From the NCBI RefSeq assembly GCF_009363655.1, contig NZ_CP045393.1, positions 930,001-994,000 on the forward strand: DNA of 64,000 nt, given 5' to 3'. The notes under the pieces are model-generated. The model was not told where the DNA came from and searched no databases. It saw only the letters and a program-made list of their open reading frames with translations. The DNA comes from Roseovarius sp. THAF27. Its GTDB lineage: Bacteria > Pseudomonadota > Alphaproteobacteria > Rhodobacterales > Rhodobacteraceae. Each line of letters starts with the position of its first letter. Position 1 is the first letter of the stretch. Positions 26,558 through 36,359 of the stretch are shown piece after piece. Both the position numbers and the translations under genes were made by a program.

Positions 26558-27466
26558 ATGAATCTTTATCTCCCAATGCTCAACTCCACTTGGCTCGAAA
26601 CCTTTACCACGCTTTGCGAAACCGGGCACTTCACCCAGGCCGCGGCGCGTCTGAACATGACCCAACCGGGCGTGAGTCAGCATCTCAGGAAACTCGAGCA
26701 GCAGGTCGGACAGGGGCTCATCAGTCGGCAGGGCAAGAGCTTCACGCTCACCCCGGCGGGCGAAGCGGTCTTCGATCTCGGTCTGTCGCGCCGCGCTGAG
26801 GAGAAGCATCTGCGCGACGCCATCGAGGCAGATTACCCGGACACTGGGCCGGTTCACATCGCATGTTCCGGCAGCTTCGCGATGCTACTTTACCCTATCC
26901 TGCTGCCTTGGATGCGCGGCGCACCCAACCTGAGCGTCCATCTCACGGCCGCGCCGCAGGCCGAGATTCTGGCAGGGCTTCTGGAAGGACGCTTCGACCT
27001 GGGCGTGCTCTGGGCGGACCCCAATCACGCGCGACTTGAAGGCAAACGTATTGGACGCGAGGAGCTGTGTCTCGTCCTGCCGGCGGACGCAGCCGACACG
27101 CCTGTGTCTTTCGCCGACCTCGAGGCTCGCGGTTTCATCGCGCATCCCGACGGATATGGCTATGCCGACGACTTGCTGAGGCTGAATTTCCCGGACGACT
27201 ACCCTGGCGCCGACCGACTGAGCGTGCGCGGTTCAGTGAACCAAATCGGTCAGATCCCTGCGGCCGTGGCAAACGGGATCGGGTACACACTCCTTCCTCG
27301 AAGCGGCTTGGAGGCTTTCAGCGAAAAAGAGAACCTCTCCATCGCCCAGCTTCCCAAGCGACGCTGGCACGATCTCTGGCTCGTCGAGCGCTGCGGCCGT
27401 CGCTTGTCGGCGCGAGCGCGATACGCGCAAGACATGATCGAGGAGGCGGCCGCACAGCTCCAATGA
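26558..27466 (+). CDS. LysR-family transcriptional regulator
   Basis: This regulator has 302 residues from the ATG at 26558 or 296 from 26576. The helix-turn-helix is TQAAARLNMTQPGVSQHLRKLE (in two pieces, about residues 22-43 of the longer form), followed by a standard effector domain (GPVHIACSGSFAMLLYPILLP onward). It is divergent from the broken VOC gene and probably controlled it. Effector unknown. Confidence 0.9.
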   Translation: MNLYLPMLNSTWLETFTTLCETGHFTQAAARLNMTQPGVSQHLRKLEQQVGQGLISRQGKSFTLTPAGEAVFDLGLSRRAEEKHLRDAIEADYPDTGPVHIACSGSFAMLLYPILLPWMRGAPNLSVHLTAAPQAEILAGLLEGRFDLGVLWADPNHARLEGKRIGREELCLVLPADAADTPVSFADLEARGFIAHPDGYGYADDLLRLNFPDDYPGADRLSVRGSVNQIGQIPAAVANGIGYTLLPRSGLEAFSEKENLSIAQLPKRRWHDLWLVERCGRRLSARARYAQDMIEEAAAQLQ

Positions 27467-27637
27467 AAAGCAATACAGGCCTGTGGAAGCGCGATGACGG
27501 GTGTTCACACAAACGCTTGTGTCGATGCTCACGGCCCAGAGCGGCCATCCATGCACGTAGTAGCGAACGGCGGCTTCGAGCCCAAACCTCCCAAATGCTG
27601 CAGATGTACACGAACGGCTGCTATAGCCTTCGGAGCA

Positions 27638-28444
27638 CTAAGTCGCTCGACCGGAAAAAACGACACTGGGCATAGGCAATTTGTAAATTCTCCCTGAAAG
27701 ATACGGCGCTGTCACCTCGTCGACTTCCATTTGAATTGCCTTCTGAACATCCTGTTCCTGACGCTCCAAAATGAGTGGCACGCGAACACCGAACTTCATG
27801 AAGAAGTCAAAAAAGCTTGGACCCGGAGCGTGCAGAACATTCTCAACGATTTCGGATTTGATATTCGTGAAACCCACGCTTCTCATCATCTCAGAAACAT
27901 TTGCTTCATCGGAGAGGATGTACGCGTTTGGTGCAGGGTCGGCACGCGACATGTCTGCATGTCGTCCCAAGACTTCGAACAAAAGCCTGTAGCATTCTGA
28001 ACGGTCTGGCCCGAGCCATTGGCTGAACACAAACCTCCCATCCGGCTTGAGAACACGCCTTGCCTCAGACATGGCCTTCTTGGGGTCGGTAACGTGAAAC
28101 AGAACTATGTTGCTTAGGACTGCGTCGAACGTTTCGTCCCGCGCAGGCAAATCCTCGACATCGGCCACGGCGAAATTGATGTCTGGGAACCGGTCTTTCG
28201 CTTGCTCGACCATTCCTTCCGAGAAGTCGATGCCTTCAACGTCTGCACCAAGAAGTTTTGCACTCGCTGCGACAAAGCCAGGTCCGCAGCCGGCGTCCAA
28301 TACTTTTGCGCCTGGGAACAGCCTGGCGTGATCCAAAAGCTTCGGGATAGTCTGAAGTGTCGCGCGTGCTGTCGCGTCGCAGTAAACATGCGCGCGTTTT
28401 GACCACCCCTCGCGTTCGCCTTCCCTAAATGCAGAATAATCCAT
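27638..28444 (-). CDS. Class I SAM-dependent methyltransferase
   Basis: This 268-residue protein has the Rossmann-like SAM-binding motif VLDAGCGPGFVA (about residues 48-59), post-motif I EGIDFSEGMVEQA and motif IV-like DAVLSNIVLFHV. It resembles UbiE/Coq5-type small-molecule methyltransferases. The C-terminal 70 residues are unlike UbiE. It has lower G+C than genes further right. No partner gene indicates the substrate. Confidence 0.88.
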   Translation of the reverse strand: MDYSAFREGEREGWSKRAHVYCDATARATLQTIPKLLDHARLFPGAKVLDAGCGPGFVAASAKLLGADVEGIDFSEGMVEQAKDRFPDINFAVADVEDLPARDETFDAVLSNIVLFHVTDPKKAMSEARRVLKPDGRFVFSQWLGPDRSECYRLLFEVLGRHADMSRADPAPNAYILSDEANVSEMMRSVGFTNIKSEIVENVLHAPGPSFFDFFMKFGVRVPLILERQEQDVQKAIQMEVDEVTAPYLSGRIYKLPMPSVVFSGRAT

Positions 28445-28609
28445 GAATTCTCCCTTGTTGCGAGGGACGCCAACACATTCCTTCGATAGTTGGCAACACC
28501 AAAACGGACCTTGGACATATCAGTGTTAGAATCCGCTCCGTCTCGCACAGCCGTCGCTCACGCGGGCCGCGGCGAAGGTTCGCGGAGAGCCCTTGAGGTA
28601 TGCCAGGGC

Positions 28610-29005
28610 TCAATCGGCGACCACCGCGTCAACCTCGATCTCAACAAGCCATTCGGGATTCACGAAACGATTGATTGCCATGATTGTGTCAACGGGTCGC
28701 GCATCGAGACAGAAGAGCTTTCGCGCTTCTATAGCTTCTTTCCAGTTATCAATGTCAGTTAGGATGACCCGCGTCCTTACGATGTCTTGCAAACCGGAAC
28801 CCGCATCTTCAAGTGCCGTCTTAATGATCTCAAAGCACTGTTTAGTTTGCTTAAAGACATTGCCGACGCCCACCGTATGACCATCTGCGCCGACTGGCGC
28901 TGTGCCACCGACCGCGATGAAGTTTCCCACTCGCACCGCGCGGCTGAACCCGACGATTTTCTCCATCGGGTTGCCGTTGGATATTAGTTCTCTCTGACGC
29001 GCCAT
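28610..29005 (-). CDS. RidA/YjgF/Rid-family protein
   Basis: This 131-residue protein has the Rid fold pattern: VGNFIAVGGTAPVG (about residues 26-39), DAGSGLQDIVRTRVILTDI (about 67-85) and the C-terminal PEWLVEIEVDAVV with the conserved Glu. The Arg at RTRV matches the carboxylate-binding Arg of imine deaminases. A very strong ribosome-binding site (GGGGAGGAG) precedes the ATG at 29005. It likely hydrolyses reactive imines or enamines. It is the last clear gene before the poorly coding stretch and the transposon. Confidence 0.88.
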   Translation of the reverse strand: MARQRELISNGNPMEKIVGFSRAVRVGNFIAVGGTAPVGADGHTVGVGNVFKQTKQCFEIIKTALEDAGSGLQDIVRTRVILTDIDNWKEAIEARKLFCLDARPVDTIMAINRFVNPEWLVEIEVDAVVAD

Positions 29006-30523
29006 AAGGTCTCCTCCCCTGAGTCTTTAGGAGGAAATTTACCAGATTGCTGCTTCCAAGTATTCATCGATGAAAGCCGGTCGATTTCCGCTTTGTCCCG
29101 CTGAGCGGCCATCTGTGCAAAACGCAGTGAACGACTATTTCCCGCCCATTTTTCGAGAGAGGCCAACGATCTCTGATAACAACCAAGTGCCCGGCAGCTT
29201 TGGTTTTGGTCAAGAACGATGAAGGCAAATCTCTCGTCCCTTCGCCTTCTCCGAGTGCAAAACAATCTCTGCTGCGGCGAAAATCGCTATGTTCTTGACC
29301 GGCTTACGGCCCTTGCAATCTACGCAGCATGTGTGTTGGGCCTCAACCGAAAAGTGTGCTCATGTGCTCTGGGGCACTATATGTCGACCTGCTGCAGCAA
29401 TCGCTAAATAACTCAAAACTCCAATTCCTGTGTCTTGAAAGAGGTGAGGTTGCGTCTGAAGCTCCAAGGGAGTTTGCGCAGAGAAATCGCTCCGCATCCA
29501 TTTTCGTTCTGATCCAGATGGCACTTATTCGGGGCGCTCGTGTCATTCCGGAAAACGGTGAGCGTCAATGTAGCTGTCGCCAACTACCCTGTCCTCGGCC
29601 ATTGCCCGGGTATTGTGACCTGTGTCGGCATCACAAAAATATCCGAACCAAGGTTCCGCGTGTTCTGGCGGTAGCGCCCGTCGGACGGCACTAAGTCATC
29701 AATTCGGAGGCATGCATCTAAAAGGTGGCCAGCAACGGAGCAAGTCGGGTCTCTGATAAAGTTTTGGCAAGCGCTGGCTCCACAGAAACGCAGGAATCAT
29801 CCGAACCCTTCCAGGTCGCTCCGCGACATTTACACAACCACCATCGACACGCGAGACTTACTGTTTCCCTGCAAAGCGAATCGTCGAGGGGCCACGGCCG
29901 GGGTTTCGAACCATCGCTATGAAAACTTGTTTCTGAAGGCGCGTGGCGAGAATGCCACACTTGGTATCCCGGGTTGGAGCCGTTTTCAGGGGAGCTACAG
30001 ACTCGAAGAAAAAATTACTTCCGAGGGCGTTTCCAAGAATTCATCTTCGGATCAAAATATTCTATTTTGTATCAGTAGCTTGCATGAATTCGGAAAACTG
30101 CCTGGGTTCATTCTTCATTGGACGATAACGAATCTGGAAAACTTTTTTTGGCCAAAATCAGCTGTTGTCGGATGGGCCGCGGTGGGTAGTTTCTCGGCCT
30201 CAAGCGAAGGCTGAACGGTAGATCACACTGACCGGGACGCGAATTTCTCTTCGTGAAACAGGCAGTCAGCCAACCTTTCAGTCGAGCAAGCCGGAGCCCG
30301 GCAGGCGGCGCGAGGTCAAAACAATGAGGAGACAATCCATTAGAGTTCCCGAAACAGGATAGACCAAGAGACACCGCAGGCGGACACATCATGAAGCCTG
30401 CACCGGGAGCCAGCTGAAAAGTCGGGCTCCAGAAACGAAACCAGAAATCAGTATCGCAGCCGTTTGGCAGCGTCGGAGCGCATTCCGGCGAACGATACCG
30501 TCATGTCAATTAGGAGAAAGATC
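29006..30523. other. Poorly coding, lower-G+C stretch before the Tn7-like operon
   Basis: About 1.5 kb with only short open frames on all strands and clearly lower G+C than the rest of the window. No family was recognised in any frame; the longest (29329-29694, plus strand) is unconvincing. It should contain the tnsA-side end of the transposon and the tns promoter. GAATTCGGAAAACT (30086-30099) and GAATCTGGAAAACT (30130-30143) are imperfect direct repeats that might be transposase sites. A TGTCGC at 29575-29580 is one weak candidate terminus. Confidence 0.5.
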
Positions 30524-31198
30524 ATGATGTACATGGTAGATGGCGGGCTTGTGATGCCCGAACGACTGAAGACGACCCGAAACATGGCAAAAGGCCGTCG
30601 CGAGCACTTCACCGGCCAATTCACCTTCGGGTCCGATGAAGGCCGGACCATGGACGTCGAGAGCAACACGGAACTCAACGTTGCTCTTGTGACCATTGCT
30701 CGACCCGATGTTGTCGATCTTGAGCACCAAGTCCCGTTCCAATGGGTAAAGCCTGACGGCAAACCCGCGACCCATCACTTCGATTTCCGTGTCGTGATGG
30801 TAGATGGCAAGCGCCGAGCGATCATGGTCAAGTCTGAGTATCGCCGCCGGCAGACCAAGGTGCAGGACGAGTTGGCTCAGATCGCGGCCCAGGTCACGCC
30901 GGACTTCGCCGACGAAGTGGTCGTCATGTCTGAACGTGACCTGGATCCGATCGAGCTTTTTAACGCCGAGATCATGCACGAGATGCGCCGGCCCGACCCC
31001 GAGGCCGACGCAAGCGCCCGCAGTGTTGTCGGTGAGATTGTCGCCTCGGTCCAAATCATGGACCTGGTCGAGGCAGTCGGCCTCGGCGCACGCGGCTTCC
31101 GGGCGTTAGTTCGCCTGATCCGCTCTCATGAACTCCAACTCATCGACAAGGTGCGTATCGCTCACGAGGCCTACGTGCGCAGGAGAATCCAGAAATGA
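30524..31198 (+). CDS. tnsA: TnsA-like transposon endonuclease
   Basis: This 224-residue nuclease aligns with Tn7 TnsA: ESNTELNVAL gives Glu50 (TnsA Glu63), DVVDLEHQVPF matches its following segment, HHFDFRV gives Asp87 (Asp114) and IMVKSE gives Lys103 (Lys132); TnsA Gln130 is replaced by Met101. TnsA cuts the 5' strands at the ends so the element moves by cut-and-paste. AGGAG seven bases before ATG 30524 favours this start over 30464. It overlaps tnsB by 4 bases. Confidence 0.88.
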   Translation: MMYMVDGGLVMPERLKTTRNMAKGRREHFTGQFTFGSDEGRTMDVESNTELNVALVTIARPDVVDLEHQVPFQWVKPDGKPATHHFDFRVVMVDGKRRAIMVKSEYRRRQTKVQDELAQIAAQVTPDFADEVVVMSERDLDPIELFNAEIMHEMRRPDPEADASARSVVGEIVASVQIMDLVEAVGLGARGFRALVRLIRSHELQLIDKVRIAHEAYVRRRIQK

Positions 31199-33414
31199 TT
31201 GCGACCAAACCCAGCCCAGTTCAGCCCAAATTTTCGTTTTCCGAGTACGATGGCATCATCATCGGGGGGCAGCCTTATCGCTTTTTCGAAGCACGCGAGG
31301 ATGGTCACATCTTCGTCTCTACGACAGGCAATGGGCTCCCTCAGGTCATGACCAACGCCGAGATCAGCCGTTACCTTTCGGTCGGCAATTTCGAGTACAC
31401 GCCGAACCAATATCAACCTGAGCACCTTCGTCAGCGAATTCTGCCTGATGGAGCGCTCCTTTCCCTCAAAGACGCGAAGGCAAAGCGGAAGGCTGCGATG
31501 CGCCTGGCGACGGTTCAAGCCTTCCGGGAACTGTTGGATGACGAAACCAAGAACGTCGTTCGGAACGCGGCATCCGTTCAACCTTTCCTGCGAGAAATCA
31601 AGCTGCGTGCCGGGGAAATACTGGCGGAAGGTCAACCTGAAGACGGTAGCGATAGTCTATTTGTGCCGAAAAAGCTCGGCGCGAAGACTGTTCTCGATTG
31701 GGAACGGAAAGAGCGGCGCTTCGGTCTGGCAGGTCTATACGACAGGATCTCTGAGCGCGGCAATCGGGACCGTCGAATGTCTGCTGACGAACTCATGGTC
31801 ATGGGTAAGGTCGTGGGCAAGTATCTCAACGACCAGCGTCCGTCGCAGGGCCTCATCTTCGAGGAGGTCAAAACCGCATTCCTCGCAGAGAACGAACGGC
31901 GCCGGGCCGCATACGAGCCGGAAATCGTCTGCCCGTCCCGTGAAACCGTGCGGCAGGCTATCCGGAAGCTCAATCCCTTCGACATGACCCTGACCCGGTA
32001 TGGTCGTGAAGCGGCGAACCGGCAGTTCGCCCCGGTCGGCATGGGGCTCGATATCACGCGCCCGATGCAGCGTGTCGAATTTGATGAGTGGCCCGTCGAT
32101 GCCATCACCCTCATGTCGGAAGGTGGCCTGTTCCATCATCTGACCGAGGAGGAAAAGAAAGCACTCGGTCTCGACAAGAAAAAAGCGCGCTGGTGGATCA
32201 CTGTGGCTATCTGCTGCGCGACTCGCTGTATCGTGGGAATGGTCATTTCTCGACAGCCGAACTCACAGAGCGCGCTTCGGGTCATCGAGATGATGATGCG
32301 CGACAAAGGGGTATGGGGAGACGCTTGCGGCGGCCTCACGCCATGGAACCAGTTTGGTTGGCCTTCGGTCATCGTGACCGACTGTGCGAGCTACAACCTC
32401 TCAAGCCTGATCCAGGCGAGGATTTCGGATCTGGGGATTACCTTTGGGTATTCACCGGCGGGAAATCCGAGAATGAAAGCGCGTATCGAGCGAGCCTTTG
32501 GAACTTTCGCCACTCAACTGATGCCGCGCCTAAGCGGCCGTACTTTCAGCAACAGCGTCGAGCGGGGCGAATACGATTCTGTGAGCCGCGCGGCATTGAA
32601 CCCAGAAGAGTTTTGTTCGGTTCTCGTTCGCTATGTTGTTGACGTCTACCATCGCACGCCGCACAGCGGGCTGAATGGTGAGACGCCGCTGGGCTGTTGG
32701 AACCGGCTCGTCGAAAAATTTGGCGTTCAGCCGCCTCCAGACCTCGGACGCCGTCGCCTGATTTTCGGCAGTGAACGGGAACGGACCGTGACGCGGCAGG
32801 GGATCACCATCCTGGGGATCCGTTATCACTCAGAAGTCCTGGCCCGGTTCATGACGAGGGCGCACGAGCGCAAGGTGTCGGTTCGGTGGTATTCCGAAGA
32901 TATCGGCGCCATCTGGGCCGAATTGAACGGACGCTGGTTCGAGATCCCCGCCGTGTTCGATCGATATCACGGCGTCTCTGCTCAGGAATGGCTTCACGCC
33001 GCTGAAGAGCTCCGGGCTCAAAACACCCGCGACGCCGAGGTGGACTTCGCGGTCGTCCGCCAAGCGCTCGACTACATCAAGGAAACCAATAGCGCTGCCA
33101 TGACCCGTGTCGGGCTCATCGTGGAAGACTGGTCCGAGAAGCGTATCGACTACGAGGAAGATCGCCTGTTCATTGGATTCAACACTTCGGAAACCGAGCA
33201 AGAAAACCCCTATAGCGGGGAGCGGAATGAATGGGGAACGCGCCTTCCCACGGCTGTCTCATCTCCCTCGGACGACACTGCCGATGAGAACCACGCCAGT
33301 GCAAAAGATTCTGCTTCCGGCAATTTCGGCCCGATCCAATTTTCCGATCATCAGCCTGACGATGATGCCGATGCGGCTGATGTCGGCAACGATTGGACCC
33401 TGGAGGACGAATGA
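31195..33414 (+). CDS. tnsB: TnsB-like DDE transposase
   Basis: This 739-residue integrase-fold transposase has its catalytic triad visible: Asp297 in VEFDEWPVD, Asp396 in VIVTDCASYN, and Glu432 in RMKARIERAFGTF, giving the D-35-E spacing of the TnsB/MuA/Tn5090 family. N-terminal helix-turn-helix domains (about residues 90-270) should bind the end repeats. A Mu-transposase-like beta-barrel follows the core. The acidic C-terminal tail (about the last 80 residues) probably contacts TnsC. Full length with no interruption. Confidence 0.93.
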   Translation: MIATKPSPVQPKFSFSEYDGIIIGGQPYRFFEAREDGHIFVSTTGNGLPQVMTNAEISRYLSVGNFEYTPNQYQPEHLRQRILPDGALLSLKDAKAKRKAAMRLATVQAFRELLDDETKNVVRNAASVQPFLREIKLRAGEILAEGQPEDGSDSLFVPKKLGAKTVLDWERKERRFGLAGLYDRISERGNRDRRMSADELMVMGKVVGKYLNDQRPSQGLIFEEVKTAFLAENERRRAAYEPEIVCPSRETVRQAIRKLNPFDMTLTRYGREAANRQFAPVGMGLDITRPMQRVEFDEWPVDAITLMSEGGLFHHLTEEEKKALGLDKKKARWWITVAICCATRCIVGMVISRQPNSQSALRVIEMMMRDKGVWGDACGGLTPWNQFGWPSVIVTDCASYNLSSLIQARISDLGITFGYSPAGNPRMKARIERAFGTFATQLMPRLSGRTFSNSVERGEYDSVSRAALNPEEFCSVLVRYVVDVYHRTPHSGLNGETPLGCWNRLVEKFGVQPPPDLGRRRLIFGSERERTVTRQGITILGIRYHSEVLARFMTRAHERKVSVRWYSEDIGAIWAELNGRWFEIPAVFDRYHGVSAQEWLHAAEELRAQNTRDAEVDFAVVRQALDYIKETNSAAMTRVGLIVEDWSEKRIDYEEDRLFIGFNTSETEQENPYSGERNEWGTRLPTAVSSPSDDTADENHASAKDSASGNFGPIQFSDHQPDDDADAADVGNDWTLEDE

Positions 33415-34385
33415 CCATGAGTGCATCAGATCTCAACATCAACTTGAAACTCGCAGCCGTGGATCGGCTGCGAGACAAGTATCTCTCAACCCCGCGGGAC
33501 GCTCAGTTCCGGAGCTACCTGGACCGGCTGCTGCAGCGCGATGAGCAGGGTAACCTGCTCCCGAAGCCCCGCCTTTTCAACAAGGCCGGCGACACACGCG
33601 GCATCGCGGTCGTGGAGCCCGCCGGCGGAGGAAAGACCTCGCTGGTCCTTCATGGCCTCAAGACCCATCCGGCGCTGCAGCCGCGCGATGCGGTGCATCA
33701 GCCGTGGATCGGCGTCCGGGTGCCCAGCCCGGCCACGGCCAAAAGCCTCGCGATCGAGATCCTCAACGCAAGTGGCTATCCTTCCGTTTCCCGATCGCTC
33801 ACCGAGGACGACATCATGAACAAGGCGCGGAAGCATTTCAAAGTGCGTGGTACCGCCATCCTCTGGATTGACGAGGCGCACGACATGTTTGGCGCTGGCA
33901 GCAAATTTAAGGCCGACGTGTTCCAGAAGACCTTCCGTAATCTCATGCAGGGGGAAGGCGCGGTCAGCGTCGTAATGAGTGGCATCGAAAGCCTCTGGCA
34001 GATCGCGTCATGTGATGAGCAGGTCTCTCGCCGCTATTGGCGGCTGCCCCTGGCGGATGTTTCTCCGCATTCCGACCGCAAGGCCCTGAACAAGGTCATT
34101 GCCAGTTTCTGCAAAACTGTTGGCCTACGTCCGCCTTCGGACGAGGACTTGGTGGACCGGCTCGTACATGCCAGCCGCAACCGTTTCGGTCGCTGCATCG
34201 AGAACATCCTCGCAGCACTTGAGTCGGCGGCCCTGGACGGTGCCAATGAATTGACCATCAACCATTTCGCCGAGAGCTGGGGCATGCAGGAAGGCTGCAG
34301 CATGGGCCAGAACGTCTTTCTCGCTCGCCATTGGGCCAAAATTGATCTGGGCGAAAAGCAATTGTTTGAGCAGGGCGTGCGCTGA
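33411..34385 (+). CDS. tnsC: TnsC-like AAA+ ATPase
   Basis: This 324-residue AAA+ regulator has Walker A PAGGGKTSL (Lys75, Thr76) and Walker B AILWIDEAHD (Asp154, Glu155), with a possible arginine-finger/sensor pair in QVSRRYWRL. The Walker A begins with Glu69 where Gly is usual. TnsC links the target-bound TniQ/TnsD protein to TnsA and TnsB. GGAGG lies just before the ATG at 33411, which overlaps the tnsB stop (ATGA); the alternative ATG at 33393 is less likely. Confidence 0.92.
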   Translation: MTMSASDLNINLKLAAVDRLRDKYLSTPRDAQFRSYLDRLLQRDEQGNLLPKPRLFNKAGDTRGIAVVEPAGGGKTSLVLHGLKTHPALQPRDAVHQPWIGVRVPSPATAKSLAIEILNASGYPSVSRSLTEDDIMNKARKHFKVRGTAILWIDEAHDMFGAGSKFKADVFQKTFRNLMQGEGAVSVVMSGIESLWQIASCDEQVSRRYWRLPLADVSPHSDRKALNKVIASFCKTVGLRPPSDEDLVDRLVHASRNRFGRCIENILAALESAALDGANELTINHFAESWGMQEGCSMGQNVFLARHWAKIDLGEKQLFEQGVR

Positions 34386-36208
34386 TGCTGGCCCCTCATT
34401 TTCCTTTCGATGCCCAAGAGAGTCCGCTGTCTTATGCCGCACGTTTGGCTATGCTACATACCGAGGATCCCGTGGTCTCGCTCCTTCGCGATTTCGAAAT
34501 CCGGCCTGAAAAAATGGCGATCAACGATGAGACGGCGCTCCGCCGTCTGGCCGATATCGCCGGGGTTGCCGTTGGAGATCTGCGCGCCAACGCGGCTATC
34601 CCCGTCGGGACACGGACCTACGATCTCCGGGGTGAGTTGGTTACAGCGGAGTTCCTCGCCAACCCGTACACGGTCTTCTGCCCGGCGTGCCTGGCGGAGG
34701 ACGATCAAGCCGGCTTGCGCCGTGGACGCTGGGTTTGGACGCTTTCCGTCGTTCGCACATGTCCGCAGCACGAAATCCCGCTCCTGCGTCAGGCACCTCT
34801 TGCCTGGGATGACAAATTTCATGAACTTGATCGCCTGGTGCCCGAACGCGGCGATGAACTTCAGGCGATGATAGAAAGGGCAGGGCAACGATCGGTCTCG
34901 CCTCTTCAGGATTATGTAGTGCGCCGCCTCGATGGGAATGCTGGACCGAAATGGTTGGACGCACAGACACTTGATCAGGCGACCCGTTCAACGGAACTCT
35001 TGGGCGTGCTGCTCGCCCACGGGCCGGCCCAAAAACTCCCGGATCTGACGTCGGACCACTGGGATCACGCGGGGCGCGTTGGCTTCGAATTCACGTCGCG
35101 TGGCGAGGTAGGCATTCGGGAAGCGCTCATGGCGCAATTCCGTAAGTTTGACGATGCGACTGGCACACCAGGGGCACGAAAGATCTTCGGGTGTTTCTAC
35201 AACGCCATGGCGCATTCAAAGTCGCTCAAGGACCCAGGTGATATAGCAAGGATCTTCCGAGAGGTGATCACGGAAAACATTGCACTTCCGGCCGGATACA
35301 AGGTGCTCGGCGTCGAGCTCACTGAGCGTCGCCTTCACACGGTCGCGTCCTTGGCCAGAGAGCAGGACCTTGACCCGCGCACACTCAGCCACGTTTTGGT
35401 GGCCGCAGGAGTGATCCCTGAGAAGCCACCCGCACATTACCCGATCCCAGTTGGTCAGGGCAGGGAAGTTGCAAGCGGCGTCAAACGCACCGTCAACGTG
35501 ATTTCACTGTGTAAAGAAGTGAATTGCACCCGACCAATCGTCGATCAGCTTTTTGCTGAAAGATTAATCACACCCATTTTTTATGGGAGGCCGGGCGCGA
35601 AGGGGCGTACCCAGAAAGCCGTGGACCGCGAGGAGATTGCCATGCTGGTTGGCAAACTGCATGCGGTATCGGCCACACGAGATACCGAGACGGATGATCT
35701 GGTGCCGGTTTCGAAAGCCGCGGAGAAGGCCAAGGTGTCGGCAGTCACCGTTTTGCATATGATCTTGGGCGGTTTTCTCGATCGCACCGTACGCTTGGCT
35801 GGTCAGAACGGGATTGGTGCGCTTCGGGTCGATCCTCTTGAGGTCAAACGGCATGCTGGATTCTGCACACCTGGCCTATCGCCGTCAGAGGCATTCGGGG
35901 CGTTGAAGATCCCGAGGGGCATTGGCTGGTGCTTGGTGGACCGATACCCAAAAGAGGTGAGCCTCGCCATCAATTGGGTCGTATGCCCTCCGGGTGGTCA
36001 TAGGATACCGCGGTTCGATCCTGCAATTGTGACTGATTTCAAATCCCAGTTTACACATACAGCGAGGATCGCGCAAAAGTATGACCTGCAGATCGGGGAG
36101 GTCATTGGTCGGTTGAAACGGTCGGGCGTTCGCCCCGTGGTGACCAAGTCCGAGATCGGCTTGGACTACTATCGTGTCGACGGTTTGGAAACCAGATTAT
36201 TCGCTTAA
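34385..36208 (+). CDS. tniQ: TniQ/TnsD-like target-selection protein with multi-helix-turn-helix C-terminus
   Basis: This 607-residue protein has an N-terminal TniQ domain whose zinc knuckle is Cys99-Pro-Ala-Cys102 and Cys126-Pro-Gln-His129. After about residue 300 come five helix-turn-helix-like segments (about 317-345, 369-398, 438-468, 497-523, 556-586), for example VSKAAEKAKVSAVTVLHMI. In Tn7, the homologous TnsD reads the attachment site with such domains, so this protein is probably a sequence-specific DNA reader rather than a CRISPR-linked TniQ, which is short. ATG overlaps the tnsC stop. Confidence 0.9.
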   Translation: MLAPHFPFDAQESPLSYAARLAMLHTEDPVVSLLRDFEIRPEKMAINDETALRRLADIAGVAVGDLRANAAIPVGTRTYDLRGELVTAEFLANPYTVFCPACLAEDDQAGLRRGRWVWTLSVVRTCPQHEIPLLRQAPLAWDDKFHELDRLVPERGDELQAMIERAGQRSVSPLQDYVVRRLDGNAGPKWLDAQTLDQATRSTELLGVLLAHGPAQKLPDLTSDHWDHAGRVGFEFTSRGEVGIREALMAQFRKFDDATGTPGARKIFGCFYNAMAHSKSLKDPGDIARIFREVITENIALPAGYKVLGVELTERRLHTVASLAREQDLDPRTLSHVLVAAGVIPEKPPAHYPIPVGQGREVASGVKRTVNVISLCKEVNCTRPIVDQLFAERLITPIFYGRPGAKGRTQKAVDREEIAMLVGKLHAVSATRDTETDDLVPVSKAAEKAKVSAVTVLHMILGGFLDRTVRLAGQNGIGALRVDPLEVKRHAGFCTPGLSPSEAFGALKIPRGIGWCLVDRYPKEVSLAINWVVCPPGGHRIPRFDPAIVTDFKSQFTHTARIAQKYDLQIGEVIGRLKRSGVRPVVTKSEIGLDYYRVDGLETRLFA

Positions 36209-36210
36209 CA

Positions 36211-36277
36211 TAACGGGCCTTACCGGCCCGTTATCGTGTCGATTTTTGAAGGCCGCCCGCAGGGGCGGTCTTTTTTT
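36211..36277 (+). terminator. Two hairpins ending in T7, terminator of the tns operon
   Basis: Directly after the tniQ stop, TAACGGGCC (36211-36219) pairs perfectly with GGCCCGTTA (36225-36233). A second stem GGCCGCCC (36251-36258) with GGGCGGTC (36263-36270, one G-U pair) is followed by seven T (36271-36277), a classic intrinsic terminator. Confidence 0.85.
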
Positions 36278-36359
36278 GTCTGATGCGTTCGGGTATGAAT
36301 ACGCCCCGATGTCGAGTTCCGGCAGCAAATAATCGGCCGCAGCGACCTTCGAAATTAGG

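Noticed and set aside
28984..29265. Possible 93-residue gene upstream of RidA
   Set aside because: It overlaps the RidA start and its strong ribosome-binding site, and its translation is not protein-like.
29895..29925. tRNA-like T-loop (GGTTTCGAACC)
   Set aside because: The stem does not pair beyond two or three bases and no anticodon or acceptor arm could be built around it.
30071..30081. ATCAGTAGCTT shared between 30.07 kb and the right-end repeat region
   Set aside because: The copy is in direct, not inverted, orientation relative to the right end, so it does not fit a transposon terminal repeat; an 11-base match can arise by chance over this length.
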